A stretch of DNA of 64,000 nucleotides from Oscheius sp. JU75 (lineage: Eukaryota; Nematoda; Chromadorea; Rhabditida; Rhabditidae). Position 1 is the stretch's first letter; every line of letters starts with the position of its first letter. Positions 45,549-57,779 of this stretch are shown piece by piece. The stretch is from contig JASJZC010000007.1 of NCBI GenBank assembly GCA_037178855.1, forward strand, positions 4,588,001 to 4,652,000, read 5' to 3'. Position numbers and translations under genes: made by a program. Under the pieces are notes generated by a model. That model had not been told where the DNA came from. It saw nothing but the letters and a program-made list of their open reading frames with translations, and searched no databases.

Positions 45549-47900
45549 ATGGATGAGCCTAATGAAGTAGTTCTGAATCCATTTCTTTACGCTGCTTATA
45601 ATCAGGTAATTTCATCGACAACATTGAATCCTTTTCTCAGTCAGATCTCGAAAAACAAGTGAAAAAGCAGGAGGACATCAAGAAATGTCGCGACGATATC
45701 GGGCGCAATGCTTTGATGCATGCTGCTATAGGCGATAATTCGAAAGTTGTCGATATTCTCATACGACGAGGCATTCAAACAGATGATGTGGATTCACAGG
45801 GAGCAACAGCACTACACTGGGCTGCCAGATGCGGATCGCTTGAAGTGAATTCACTTTTTCATGCCCAACTTTTCGATTTAGATAGCGAAGGAAATTCTAA
45901 ACAGTGAAACACCCAGTAAAAGAGCACAGTTGATTTTGGCTAAAGATTTTGAAGGTGTCACACCCTTACACGTTGCTGCTACTATTGGTTCCTCCAAAAT
46001 GCTCAAGGTAAGTATATTTTTAAGTGTTTCTATTTTCCAGTTGTTTGAAAAGACGGCGGTTGGGTTACCAGAATCTATTTATGATGGTGTCGTAGACAAA
46101 TTTGGCCGATCTCCGCTACATTATGCTGCAAGTCGAGCCAGTCTGGATTGCGTTCGTCATTTATTAAGTAAGAGATTTTAGAAGTTTCTAATCAAAGATT
46201 TCTATTTTAAGATTTTGATCATCCGTACGTTGATCAAAGAGATAAATATTCAATGACCCCGCTGATGTGTGCTGTGGGAGTAAATTTACCTCAAGGTGCT
46301 ATTTCACAAGTTTTTAACAGAAAAAGTTTTCAGCTGTGGATATTTGTGAACTACTTGCCAAGAAAAAGAGTAGTGCTGCTAATCATCTGAACTGTGATGG
46401 ACAATCGGCTCTTCATTTAGCTGTAGCAGCAGGGAACGTCCGAGTTGTTAAACTGCTTGCTTCACCACCAATCAGTGTGCAAATCGGATCACAGGATCAG
46501 GAAAACAGAACTCCCTTACATTATGCCGCTGAGCAAGGAGACGTAGACATTGTGAAGATCCTGTTGGATTATAAGGCCAGCGTAGTGAGCAGGTAATTTT
46601 CTAATGACCAGGGTATGCCCAGTTTTCAGAGACAAAAGAGGAGCAGTTCCAGCTCATTATGCTGCACAAGTTAGCCGAGAAGCACTGCACCTGGTTTTGG
46701 AGAAAGCTGCAACTAAAGTTCGAATTTCACGTGCTTTCATTACTTTTCATTCCAGAATGTCAAAGATACTGAAGGTAGAACTTGTCTGATGTGGGCAGTC
46801 TGTGCCGGCAACGAAGACGTTGTCAGCTACCTTCTGCAAAGAGAAGTCGACAGAAAAGAAGCTGTAAGTGTTTGTTTTTATTTCAAATTTCGTACTACAG
46901 GACAACAAAGGCTACACAGCTCTTCATTTAGCGGCTATGACCAACCAGGAAAGCATGTGCAAAATGCTTGTCCGACAAGGCTGGAATCCGTCGGTACGAC
47001 TGTCCTATCTCTTATCTGTTCAGTCATTCAGGAGCGTGATCAGCAGAACAATACCCCCATGCACTTGGCAGCTGGCAGAGGTCATGCCGAGGTTGTGCGC
47101 AGTCTCGTCACGGAAGGAGCCAATATGAGCGATAAGGACACCATGGGAAGGTTAGAAATGATGCAACAGAATCTATTTTCTTAGAACACCAATCTTCTGG
47201 CCATTTTTGGGTGGACAACCTCATACAGCCCATGTCATGATCAAAGAACTCGGGTTTGAATGGCGTACTGTTGAGAGGTATACGGATTTTAAGTCAAACC
47301 TGCTGTTTTAGTACCAAACTGGGAAAAAGAATCAGTCCGTTGGTAGATTATTGTGGAAGAACACCTCTTCATGCTGCTGCATTTGCTGGATATCCAGCCT
47401 GTATTACCATTCTTTTAGGGGTTTGTACCTTATCTCCTGATATATTTTTGTTCAGATTGAAAGTGCTGACGATTGTCTCAGTTCGCCACTGATTGGATGG
47501 CCGGATCAAGATGGTAAGCCTGAATCCCAATCTTTTAGTCTGTCTAGGTCAAACAGCTTTACATGTTGCGTGCGAAAGAGGGACAGTCGATTGCGTCAAA
47601 CAGTTAGTCCGATCGGGAGCTGGGCTAAACGCGTTGGATAGGGACATGCAAACTCCGCTAGATTTTGCCGACAGGGCAACTAATGGTGAAGCCAAAAATA
47701 TTGTAAGTTGTAGGGATGCATAGATACGAGTGTTTCAGATTATTGCCTACTTGAAGAGCAACGGTGCACTGACTGGATTTGCAGTGGAAAATTTGGCTGC
47801 TATTACTGTTCAGAAGTTTATGAGACTGAGTATAATAAGGATTAGAGTAAGAAGAAAGCGTGAAGAAGAAAAACTTGTAGCAACATCGTCACTCCATTGA
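45549..47900 (+). CDS. nphp-2: Inversin / nephrocystin-2-like ankyrin-repeat protein
   Basis: About a dozen short-intron exons encode an N-terminal cap (MDEPNEVVLNPFLYAAYNQ) and a continuous ankyrin array. Repeat cores are visible as GRNALMHAAIGDNSKVVDIL, GATALHWAARCGSLE, GVTPLHVAATIGSSKML, GRSPLHYAASRASLDCVRHL, GQSALHLAVAAGNVRVVKLL, RTPLHYAAEQGDVDIVKILL, NTPMHLAAGRGHAEVVRSL, GRTPLHAAAFAGYPACITIL and QTALHVACERGTVDCVKQLV. After the array comes one IQ-like motif (AITVQKFMRLSIIRIRVRRK), and the protein ends almost at once (VATSSLH, stop at 47898). That order matches inversin, a ciliary protein of the inversin compartment. The product is much shorter than the vertebrate protein (about 1,060 residues) and lacks its long C-terminal region. 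AATAAA overlaps the stop at 47900. Confidence 0.8.
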
Positions 47901-48169
47901 ATAAAGTTTGCTCATTTTGGTATAAGCTGTCCACTGAGATCATTGTTCCCGTCAGAAAGTGTCTTCGCGCGGCAGCGAGCTTCTCGTCTCGCGTATTCGC
48001 AACACGCGATCTAAATGTCAGTTAGACAGATAAGACGAAAAATGTAACCTGAACTAGCCGAATGACGCAACCGGAAGATGTTGGGCAACGAAATACGACG
48101 TTCTTTTTTCGTGATAGTGTTTTGCACAGACTCACTGCAATGAATATATATGAAAAAAAACTATAGCTC

Positions 48170-49322
48170 TTACGGATCAATTTGAGCAGCGGCTTTTTCC
48201 AGCATGGTTTTTCGTTCTTCGAGTTCATGAGCACGTTGCTCGTCTTCCTGTCAAGCTTTTTAGCCGAAACTGTTAAAGCACGTACCTGTACATTCCTTCT
48301 CCTTTGCTGATAAAGATGTCCTACTAGCATTAACGAACCAATAATAGCTAAGAAAGCAACAGCTCCGACGATAATAAAAATTCTAGACTTGTTCTAAAAC
48401 GTGAAAATAGTAAAGTAGAGAAGTGCGAACCTGATGCTTAGCCTTCTTCCTCATATGTCTCTGCTCCATGGGTACGAAGTCTACCACGCATTTTGGATAT
48501 GGCAGGATATGTTTTCCCACTTGGGAACATTGATCACAATGGACTCCTTTGTACTTATTAGGGCAAGTGCAAGAACGAGAGTGGTTTGCCAAATCTGTAA
48601 AGACTTTAGGGTTTCAGCTTATAAAACAAACTATGGTATCCGTGGTAACATACAGCTTTCTCGCAGTACTCTCCTTGATAATGTTTCTGACAGATGCATC
48701 TGGAATCAATGATTTCGGAAAATTTACGCAAAAGTCAAACCTGCCGTGTTTGATAGTACCGAACTCACATCGACTGGTATACTGACAAGAGTCGCCGAAG
48801 AAACTGCCAATACATTCACATTTTCCTTTTTTCCACTCTCCTTTTTGATTACACTAAAAAAATGAATATTTTCTCTCGACGACTTACTCGATCAGTCAAA
48901 TGGAATTCACAGAGGTCGCCTTTCCATCCGTCATTACAAATACAAGGTTTTGAGAAAAACAAACTGTTAGGGTCGAAGCGTCGTCCTACTGAGATCCCAT
49001 GAACTAAAAATGCTTAAAATGGTGAACACTGACAGAAAAACCGCATGCAAAGTCCTGACACGTCGGTCCAGTATGTGGATGGATACAGTGACAGGTGCCG
49101 CCAGCCCAGATTCCACCATTGCGGCACTTCGATGTCTCATTGTCTTTCAAAACATTGTCGATAGCATCGCGTTTCGTAAGTATCCTATATTCTCTCAATA
49201 AAAAACTGTAAGTAAAGCTACCTCTGAATTTTATCTCCTAGGGAGTGAATACTATCGCCAAGGGAGAGATACTGGGAGCTGACCACAGCGGAAAGAAGAC
49301 AATAATACCAGAAGGCACACAT
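48170..49322 (-). CDS. EGF-repeat single-pass membrane protein
   Basis: The start at 49322 encodes a signal sequence (MCAFWYYCLLSAVVSSQYL). About five EGF-like modules follow across small exons: CRNGGIWAGGTCHC...TGPTCQ, ICNDGWKGDLCEF, CNQKGEWKKGKCECIGSFFG, CICQKHYQGEYCEK and SCTCPNKYKGVHCDQC. After a basic stretch (EQRHMRKKAKHQNKSR) comes one membrane helix (IFIIVGAVAFLAIIGSLMLV). A cytosolic tail of about 45 residues is charged and probably helical (DEQRAHELEERKTMLEKAA), ending at 48170. Such proteins act as cell-surface adhesion or signalling molecules. The modules lack an obvious calcium-binding consensus. I cannot assign an orthologue. Confidence 0.78.
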
Positions 49323-52300
49323 GCGTCTCTTCACATGTGTTCTTGCTTCCTTTGGCAGGAGATCGATATGATAGCATCGTCGATGGGAAACGGCGATAAC
49401 TGCTGTCGATGGGGCAAACAATCAGTTTAAACGGTCAGGTACTAAATCTATGGTTGACCGCAAAATGAAATATGGTACTCTCTTTTGACCTTGGCATTTT
49501 ACTGTCCCGGGATATTTGTCGACAGTAACCCATCGGATATCACTTACTAAAATGGACTATTACTTTGTGGACTACATAGCACGTTGATGGATCCACGTGT
49601 TCATCATCTACTTTGAGCGAAAGCAAATGTACAGTCTCTCAAGAAGGCTGATTCTCCGAAAAGCAAATCCATCTCAGTAATACTTTTACATCCCCACTTC
49701 GAGAATGTTGTCATTCAGGATCTCGTGTTGAGTAGACGTCGCCAGCGGGCGAGAAGAGCTTTTCACGACATTATTATAATCGCCAATCATGGATGCCATA
49801 GGGGGATTGGATTTGAATGGCGATGAGTCCCGCGCTCAAAACTCTCTTTGCATGAGAAGTGCTCATTTCCTACGGTATCAACTTGGTTACATCCGGAGGG
49901 ATACGGTAGGAAGAGACGTCTGGGTTCGTTGCTATGCAGATTGCAGTAGTTACGGGAGATGAACACTTTAACAAAGACCCCTCAGAAGAGGCCCGATTTG
50001 CGGTAAGAAACACATTCCAGCGGTCAATCTCGAGTGTTCTCTTGTGTTGCAGTAATCGCAGCCTATTAGTACATTTCTTGCCCCAAGGACACCTTTAATG
50101 GTGGCTACGGTATCGCGAGGTGACTACCTCAAAACCAATGTCAAGTAGCTGTCACAAGACACCGCTTCCGCCTTTTAATCGGCTGCATTGTTGCAGTCTC
50201 ATTGCGGGAAATTGCCGGTCCCCTGTCTTGAGAGCTCCTTCAGAAAGTCTTTGACACAACCGACTTCTGGACTATGAATGAGTAAATTAGACATTGTAGT
50301 TGGTCAGATAACGTTGTAATCCTTTCAGCCGCCATGCACCTGTTGCTAGCAGCTGTCCTTAGAACAATAGCTTACAGTTCAGCCATTTGGGTACATTTGT
50401 CCTTCCTGGTAATCTCGACATACCGAACGAAGAAAAGGAGTTATTAGTATCGTGTTGTGATCCAAGTTGATGACAGACTGCGGGTGGTCGGTGCTGACCC
50501 CGTAAGGGCTGTCGTGTTGCTCTTGAAGCGCACTCCGGCCCTCAATTACCAATTATGCCGTGTAAACGATGCATTAAAAACGAATGGAATTAGCATAAAT
50601 CGCAGCGACAGAAGGACTCCTAATGCACAGATTAATAGGGACAGGCGCTATGTCCACTTGTCGTGAAAGACTTTTCAACAGCCTCATAAACAAGAGCTTA
50701 TTAGCCGGGTGCGATTCACTTAGTGAATCCGCGAAGTCAGACTACTGTGTCGTTTGCTCTTTAAAGGCAGGTGGTTGTATCGAAATGAGCTACTACGAGC
50801 TGGCGGCTAATCCGCTGATTGCGCGAACAGTGCACACATTCCGTTACGGTATCTGATTGGAGTAGATTAGTGCTCGTCGTGCACCTGTTTGACTCTTGGA
50901 CAAACAAGCTCAGGGTCACGTCTTCAGGATGGTTACATGCAACAACAATAACAGTTTTAAAAAACTAATGATTGCGTTAACTCGTTTCTTCGGTAAAAAG
51001 TATTCTTTCATTGACTGTTTTGGATAACAAAAGGACAACCGTTCGCCTTCCCCGATGAAGAGCTACTCGGACGCTTATCTTAAACAATGTGCTCCGCTAA
51101 GGCATAATGTTCCTACGGCATTCGTTCCTCTTGTTTGTCACTAAGGTGTCAATCCTCCTGGCTATACGTGTGCTGCGTAGGTCGCATGACTTTGGGCAAT
51201 ACGCACAGTAACATGGCCTGGAGACAAAAAAGAAGGCAACAAAGCGGCTCTTTGAGGCAACGTTGTTAATTACAGTGACAGACAACACAAGTGTTCACAC
51301 CGGTTTAACTAAATTTGTGCAATTTACCCAAACATCATGCCAATGGGAAAAGCCCTTCTGTTAGAGCCAGTAATTATGAACAATCTTCTCTATTGGAAAA
51401 CCAGTTGAACTGAGCCAGTGTATTTTGAGAATAGCTAACTCGTAACAATAGCAATCTGTACACAAGTCTAATTATGAGCCCTGGAGATAACAATCTGGGA
51501 TCCGGCTCATTTTGGAATAACCGTGTTTTGTGGCGTCATGCACGTTGAGAAAGCCGGTTACGCAAGAGAACTGTAGCTATCGTAACCGAAGTCTAACGGT
51601 TAATTCGCATCATCGTCCCTCTCATCCATTGGCCATTCAGTCTTTCAACGGTGTAATTGTCGCCCTCTGCAGCCGCGTTTTCCCGCACTGTAAGCGGATT
51701 TTGTGCAGGGAGCTGTCGATTAGACGGTTAAGCCGCGCGAACAACGGGATTCTAATTTCGGGCTGTCGTTGTCCTCTCTCTTTACAAGAAGTCGGATGAC
51801 CGCTAAGACCCTTCGCAATGCTGGAGCTTTTCCATTGAAAAGTATATGTGAGAAGAGAATCACAGCATGGCGCCGGTTCTGCCAGCATGTTTCCGCAATT
51901 ATACCTACGGTACTGAAACTTCACGAACAAAGCCAGCTAAGTGGAGGCAATCGGCGACCTGCGCCGCTATTCAGCCAGCAGTAATTGAACACCTCCGCCA
52001 TTGAGAAAAGTGCTCGCACCTCAGTTGGACACCAGACTCTAACCTTGAAGAAGTAACTCTGCAAATCCCTCCGGAAGAGACAATGTGCAGATGGCTGGAT
52101 GGGTAACAGTAGACGAGTCGAGTTGGTTAGAATTTCCTTCAACAATTAGTAGTCCCTCGTGACGGGTGATATTCGGTTGGCGGCAGAGCCAACATCAATT
52201 CTCGCCCATTACCCTCTCTGAGCACACAATACGTGCTCGTTCGGGCGGCAGCTCTCTATCAAAACAGCTAGTTCGGTTACGGTGTCTCTCTCCCCATTCC

Positions 52301-53600
52301 CTTAGAAGTATTCAAGTGAAAGGGTCGTGTAACTTCTCCGTATCCATATCGTTGGCTGACGCACTAACAGGATTACGGTGGTCAAGGTTTCCGTCCCGTC
52401 TTCGCAAGGGCCTTGAAGACGGCTTAACGTGCCTACCCTATGATACCCATCTCATAGTTTGTACCAAGAATCCCCGGAATGTTTATATGTAATGAATACA
52501 GGTTGACTCTCAAAGCGACTCGTGGTCCTCGGACGAAAATTGACACCGGCTCGAGAAAAACCAAACATGGTCGTACAGTATCTGGACAGATTGCAGTGAC
52601 GCAACGGAAGCTTATCCGTCAGATGATTACATGTAACATGAGATGAGGTTATATCCCTACGATCAAATCTGAAATTGTGGCACTCATGGTGATGTGTCCA
52701 GCAGTTACAAAACCTTGCTGTGATACGGCGTCATTGGAAAGTAATTAACTTTCAGACATGTTCATCAAGATAACATGGGTAGGTATCTTCTCTGGTTACA
52801 GAACCCTAGCATGACGTCTGGCGCTGCTCTACTAACTACAGCAATTAGCTGCGATAGGAGCTGGCGCATCTGTGCTTTTTTGGTTGCGCAATGCGCTTGA
52901 CACCGCTCTAATGGCAACTAATCGACACCCATCGAAGGATTACCTCAAGTGGAACGCAAAGTCAACACTGTAGAGCGACTACTGGTCATTTGGGCCAACT
53001 CTTCAAAAGTTTTGGAGAGAAAAGAAGAAAGATCTTTCATCCAAGCGGGTGCTGTCCTTATCCGATCACCGAATTGATGGCGACTCCATTAGATACGAAG
53101 TCTCTTATCCGCCTGGTTTATACGCGACAGTGCGAACACGCGTATTTTTCACACATTGAGAACATTTGAAGAAAAAGCGTTTTATAAACTGACAGAATGC
53201 TAATGGATTGTCTCATTTGTCTAACTTCCGGATTAGTCGCACTAGTACTCGGACCCTTTACAGCGCAGTGTATTTGTCTCCCAAGGCAGTTCACTAATGG
53301 AGGGTAATGCCTCGTTGTTGCTTGAAGAGATACTTTTTGTGCCGCAAAGATACCGTATCATCGTTGACGCTTCGTCACAAAGCCGCCTCAATGAGAGCAA
53401 ACTAGCGCACAAGTGCGCTTTGCGCACGATCTGGGCTCACTCGAATCAGCTGTGAACTGTGATAGCAACTCATGGGCAAAATATGGTATGATCCAATTAC
53501 CTGAACAAATATTACTGTCCAGATATACGGCTTGGCTGTTATGCCCATTTAAAGGTGCCAGGTCCGCCAGTGTGAGAAGCAAGCTCTTTATCCAGGTGAT
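49323..53600. other. Gene-poor stretch upstream of ceh-32
   Basis: More than 4 kb with no exon, repeat or RNA gene I can support. Open frames are short and occur equally on both strands, and base use looks even, without the T-rich acceptor tracts seen around real exons. Its position before a developmental homeobox gene suggests it could carry distal control elements, but no motif was proved. Confidence 0.45.
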
Positions 53601-53612
53601 AACTAGGGTCAA
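53601..53612. repeat. Target-site duplication, left copy
   Basis: AACTAGGGTCAA, repeated exactly at 54016-54027 on the other side of the LINE fragment. Confidence 0.85.
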
Positions 53613-54015
53613 CGGAGCCGAGACCTGGACCTTGAAAGAAGCAGAGAAGAACTACATTGAGGTCTGCCAAAGAAGGATGGAACGAAGGATGATTGGCATC
53701 ACCACCCTAGACAGATGGACAAATGAGAGAGTGCGAGATAGGACAAAGCTGATAGACTGGAGGAGGAAAGCACTCTGTTTGAAGCTCCTCTGGGCCGAGA
53801 AAACCACCAAGATGGAAGCCTCGAGATGGTCAAAAACGATATCAGAGTGGATCCCACTCGAGAGCAGAAGACAGCCTGGAAGACAACGCCTACGATGGAT
53901 CGATGAAGTGCAAAGAGAGGCTGGACACTCATGGTGGACAAAAAACAATCAGGAATGGAAGAACATCAGATCAGCAATAGTCGAAGACTAGATAATTGCA
54001 ATAAATAAATAAATA
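53613..54015 (+). mobile_element. 5'-truncated RTE-type LINE insertion
   Basis: The insert starts inside the C-terminal coding region of a non-LTR retrotransposon and stays open for about 126 codons to a stop at 53991. Its motifs are the tail signature of worm RTE-like reverse transcriptases: GAETWTLKEAEKN, QRRMERRMIGITTLDRWTNE, then GRQRLRWIDEVQREAG and W-x10-W. The 3' end is an AATA-type repeat tract (about 54000-54015). Exact 12-bp target-site duplications flank it. Truncation at the 5' end, the simple-repeat tail and the intact frame indicate one recent target-primed insertion. The copy is not autonomous. Confidence 0.92.
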
Positions 54016-54027
54016 AACTAGGGTCAA
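54016..54027. repeat. Target-site duplication, right copy
   Basis: AACTAGGGTCAA directly after the A/T-rich tail of the LINE insertion, identical to 53601-53612. Confidence 0.85.
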
Positions 54028-54756
54028 GGAACATTTGATACCAGGTCAGATTCAAAAAAAGATGATCTCTAACAAGATCTTTGGATGATCAGATAAACCC
54101 ATCGGGGAGGCTTATTCAAGTCAATAGACGATTCGGGCGATTCCGCCGGTTACCCCAAATGAGTTCGATGTCTCTTATCAGAACGGGTACTGTAGCCAAG
54201 GTCGGCAGCCGATACCCTCTTAACTTGTTGATGCGCGTCGAGTGCTGGCGATAGAAGGACAATACGGAAAAACACTCTCTTTAATAGAAGAAACGAGTCG
54301 CAGCCAAATGCGAGAATTGGCACTGCGAAAACTTTTAGTTCAAGAGGTAAGTTGTTAGAAGAACGAGGGAGAAGGATGTTCAGAGTTTCTCTTGAAGGAC
54401 ATTAGTCTATTAATTTCTCAAACTGGATGACGTTTCCTTAAACAGTCCAATGACCACCCAGACAAGTCAAGCGGATCCAAAATTAATATGCGGATCTTTA
54501 AATATATCAGTGCTCAGGAAATGATCCCTCCATTTCGGGACGTCTCAGCTTTGACAGGAAGGAAGTGAAGTAGATCTTGTCGTTGCCGCGCAGAACGCTT
54601 CCGGCCCAGATCACGTATCAAAATGACGACATTTATAAAGTAACTTATAGTCCTATTTCCGTCAAAGATAGTGCATTTCGCTTCTCCCGGAGGCGGGCGA
54701 CCTAAGGCGCGGCCAATCCCCGCGCGACCCGCCCCTATCATGCTCCGCCTACTATC
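54028..54756. promoter_or_regulatory. Proximal upstream region of ceh-32, GC-rich near the start
   Basis: The last 80 bases before the ATG (about 54680-54750) are markedly GC-rich. They contain GGCGGGCG, GGCGCGGCCAATCC and CCGCCCC, which resemble GC-box and CCAAT elements, unlike other promoters in the window. No TATA element or splice acceptor was identified next to the ATG. Confidence 0.35.
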
Positions 54757-57700
54757 ATGGGTTCGAATGGAGAAGATCTTTGTGTGTACGGTTGCTGGCC
54801 GGCTGGCATGTTTAGCCCAGAGCAATGGCAGAAGCTGGTCATGCAGCTAGCCCTTCAAGGCATCGGCCCACAGCTACAGGCGTTGGGTTCCTTCCAACCG
54901 CCTATTGCTCCATCACAAGGACTGTTTCCTCCTATGCCTTCTGGAGCAGCTTCCTCTCCTACAACTTCAAATCTTTCTACTGACCAGGTTGGTTCATCAC
55001 ACATTAAGAACTCAGCAATGTTTCGTTGCCTCCTTCTAAACTGTTGATTCATATCGTTTACCTTGTTAGGTTTAAATCTTTACTTCATGTTAATTATGTC
55101 TTTATATTCAAAACTGATACCTTTCACGTCCATTCTAGGGAGTCAGATCTGATAGATAACTTTAATGACCATAGAACGAAAAAGTATCTACTACAGACAT
55201 TTTGGATATAACCACACAGAACTATAGCAAGCAGAGCAAGACATTTCAAAAAAGTACATCGAGAGCATCAGGAGTAAAAGAGCAGAACAGAAGGCTCACA
55301 CCGTTTTGTTTTCGATTACATCTCAAAAAGCGTCATTCTATTGGCTCCTTATGTTCTTTATTGTGATTTTAATCTCGGTATTTGAGATTCCTACTTTTTC
55401 TGACTGCCTCCTCTTGGATTTGCAGAGCAAAGTTGGACCAAGTTTTTGAAGATCCTATTATAAGAAGTCAAGAAATTTAAGGTACAAGCTTTTCCCTATC
55501 GCAGATACTCACACAGTCATAAAACAGTGATGTTCAACGCAATTCATACAGACACGGACCCTCTGTTAGTCACTCCCGTAAATGCTAAAGACGCGTCTAA
55601 ATGACGCGCAAAGGAAATCCGCAGCTTCATTGTATCATTCTTTCGGTCATTGTGTCACGGTTTTGAAACAACCAGAAAACGGAAGACTGAGTCTTTCGAC
55701 CTGTACAGATTGTTGCTCGCAAATCCCATGAGACAACATGTTGCCTTTTTTTTCTAGCATAACAGTCAAGCTGTCTCCCCTAGACTATTTATGACTTCCC
55801 TTGTCTCGTTAGCAAGCTAGCTCCCCTCTCAGTGTCTCTTTATGTGCGAAATGAAATTTACACGGGCTCTTTGTCCGTTGGCGGCTACTTGAGAGGCATT
55901 GATAGCGGATTTCCTCCTGAGCTGTCCCCTAAACTAGTTTCTAAAACTGAGAAAGATCTCAAAACAATATAACGTGCAATCAATCGCGGCCAACAAGGTC
56001 GACGTTTATTAGACGAGTGTCTGTTTTTGATTTTACACAACGATACGGACAGTAATCCCATTAGGACTTCTTTCCTATACGTCTTCCTAAACGTTCCTCA
56101 CGGCACGAGGAAAAAGCAGTCCTTTCGAGTAGTTAGCTGCTATGAGCTCGTATAACTGGTTATATAACTATACTAATCAGGGAGATATGTTGTGCTCTTA
56201 ACTTCAGAGACACAAGCTACGTCGGCTGAGTAGGCTCTATATTCCTGTTTTCAGGTTGTCAAGACCTGTGAGCGGCTAGAAGAGGAGCAGAACGTTGATC
56301 AATTGATGAGATTCCTCTACAGTCTCCATCCAGCCCAGATGCAAGATGTGAGTAGTATCAGTAGTGTGATGAGCCAATTCAACCTTCAGGTAGCTTCTAA
56401 CGAGTCAGTTTTAAAGGCCAAAGCCCTTGTCTGCTTCCACATGGGAAACTTCCGAGAAATGTATTCGATTCTCGAAAATCACAAGTTCTCTCCTCATAAC
56501 CATCAGAAACTGCAAGCCATGTGGATGGAAGCCCATTATCAGGAGCAGGAAAAGTCACGCGGAAGGTAAGTCAGTCTGTCTCGTGTCATATTACGCTTGT
56601 CGGCGTCCGTTATGCCTTTCTGTCGTAAGAAATCACTGAATCTCGTAATTACAAGGTGTACTGCGCGACAGAAGGCAGCTAGTGTCTTATAGTCCGCAAT
56701 TAGGCACACTAGGAAGAGCACCGCTAGCTAGACTCCTGAAAGGGTCATGCTCCAATACGTTTCATGATAACAATGTTTCAGGCCTCTTGGTCCCGTTGAC
56801 AAGTACCGTGTGCGTAAGAAGTTCCCGGCTCCTCGCACTATCTGGGATGGCGAGCAGAAGACTCATTGTTTCAAGGTTTGCACTCTCATTTGTCTGAGAA
56901 ACATTGACTTTTAGGAGAGGACACGAACTCTTCTACGCGAACACTACTTGAAGGATCCTTACCCGAATCCTGGCCGGAAGAAGGAACTCGCTAGTGCTAC
57001 CGGGCTCTCCGCAATGCAAGTCGGAAACTGGTTCAAGAACCGACGACAAAGGGATCGCGCAGCAGCCGCCAAGAACAAGTAAGTCTGCGTCTCCAGACTA
57101 CCACGCACTCTATTTGCTATCATTTTCCGCTCATCCCTCGATTAAGGCTCACTTTCAAAAACGAACCATTAAGTTGCCATTCGAGAATGAGTTGCGTCAA
57201 AAAGAGAGAGCAGTCACAATGAATAATTGTACTTTTTTTAGGAACAACGTGATTGGTGTGGAATTGGCAAGAAGGACGGACCACGGTTCCGAAGGAAGCA
57301 TCAGCGATGACGCAGATGAATTTGATGGAAGCATGACCGACTCGCCTTCGCCCGAACAAGCAGCGGTTGGTATTAGAGTCTTTTCCATTATTCATGAATA
57401 ATTTTAGGACCTCTCACGAGGTAGCCGACATCCCGAGACTCCAGTGTTCCCCTTCAATCCCCTCTTTATGTTCAATCCTGCCGTCTTTCTGATGCAGAAC
57501 ATGGGAATCGTTCCTCCAAACTTGACACCAACCTTGCCAACAGCGTCAAGAAAGAGTGGCGTCCTCTCAATAGAAGACATTCTGAATCTGAAGTCAGATC
57601 TGAAACCCATCAAGTTAGAAGGAAGCGAAGGCTCTCGCGAAGCTTCACCCACCAGTTCCTCCCATCAAGATTCCTCTCCCACTAGAGATACCTCGACAGG

Positions 57701-57779
57701 TCGTGAGCAAAGTAGTGAGCCGTCCTCTTCGCCCTTAGTCAGTTTGTCACTAATTTCCCCTGTAAAGTCAGAGATTTGA
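54757..57779 (+). CDS. ceh-32: SIX3/6 (Optix) class homeodomain transcription factor
   Basis: Exon 1 (54757-54987) encodes a Pro/Gln-rich leader with [20 protein letters not shown]. After a 1.27-kb intron, exon 2 (56255-56575) and exon 3 (from 56782) carry the SIX domain: [60 protein letters not shown] and [18 protein letters not shown]. The homeodomain reads [20 protein letters not shown] with recognition helix [30 protein letters not shown] and the RDRAAAAKN end mark the SIX3/6 class, which C. elegans represents with CEH-32 (head morphogenesis, anterior neurons). The C-terminus is acidic/Ser-rich with [20 protein letters not shown] and a Ser-Pro tail. Stop at 57779. A segment of about 8 extra residues ([13 protein letters not shown]) interrupts the usual SIX-domain spacing after FLYSL. 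Confidence 0.95.
54988..56254 (+). other. ceh-32: Long first intron of ceh-32
   Basis: A 1,267-nt GT-AG intron, over twenty times the common intron size in this window. It contains several T-rich stretches but no exon or transposon ends that I can recognise. Large first introns of homeobox genes often hold enhancers; that is inference here. Confidence 0.6.

Noticed and set aside
53413-53612. Upstream part of the open frame joined to the LINE ORF
   Set aside because: The target-site duplication at 53601-53612 shows the LINE starts at 53613; the earlier codons are host sequence open by chance.
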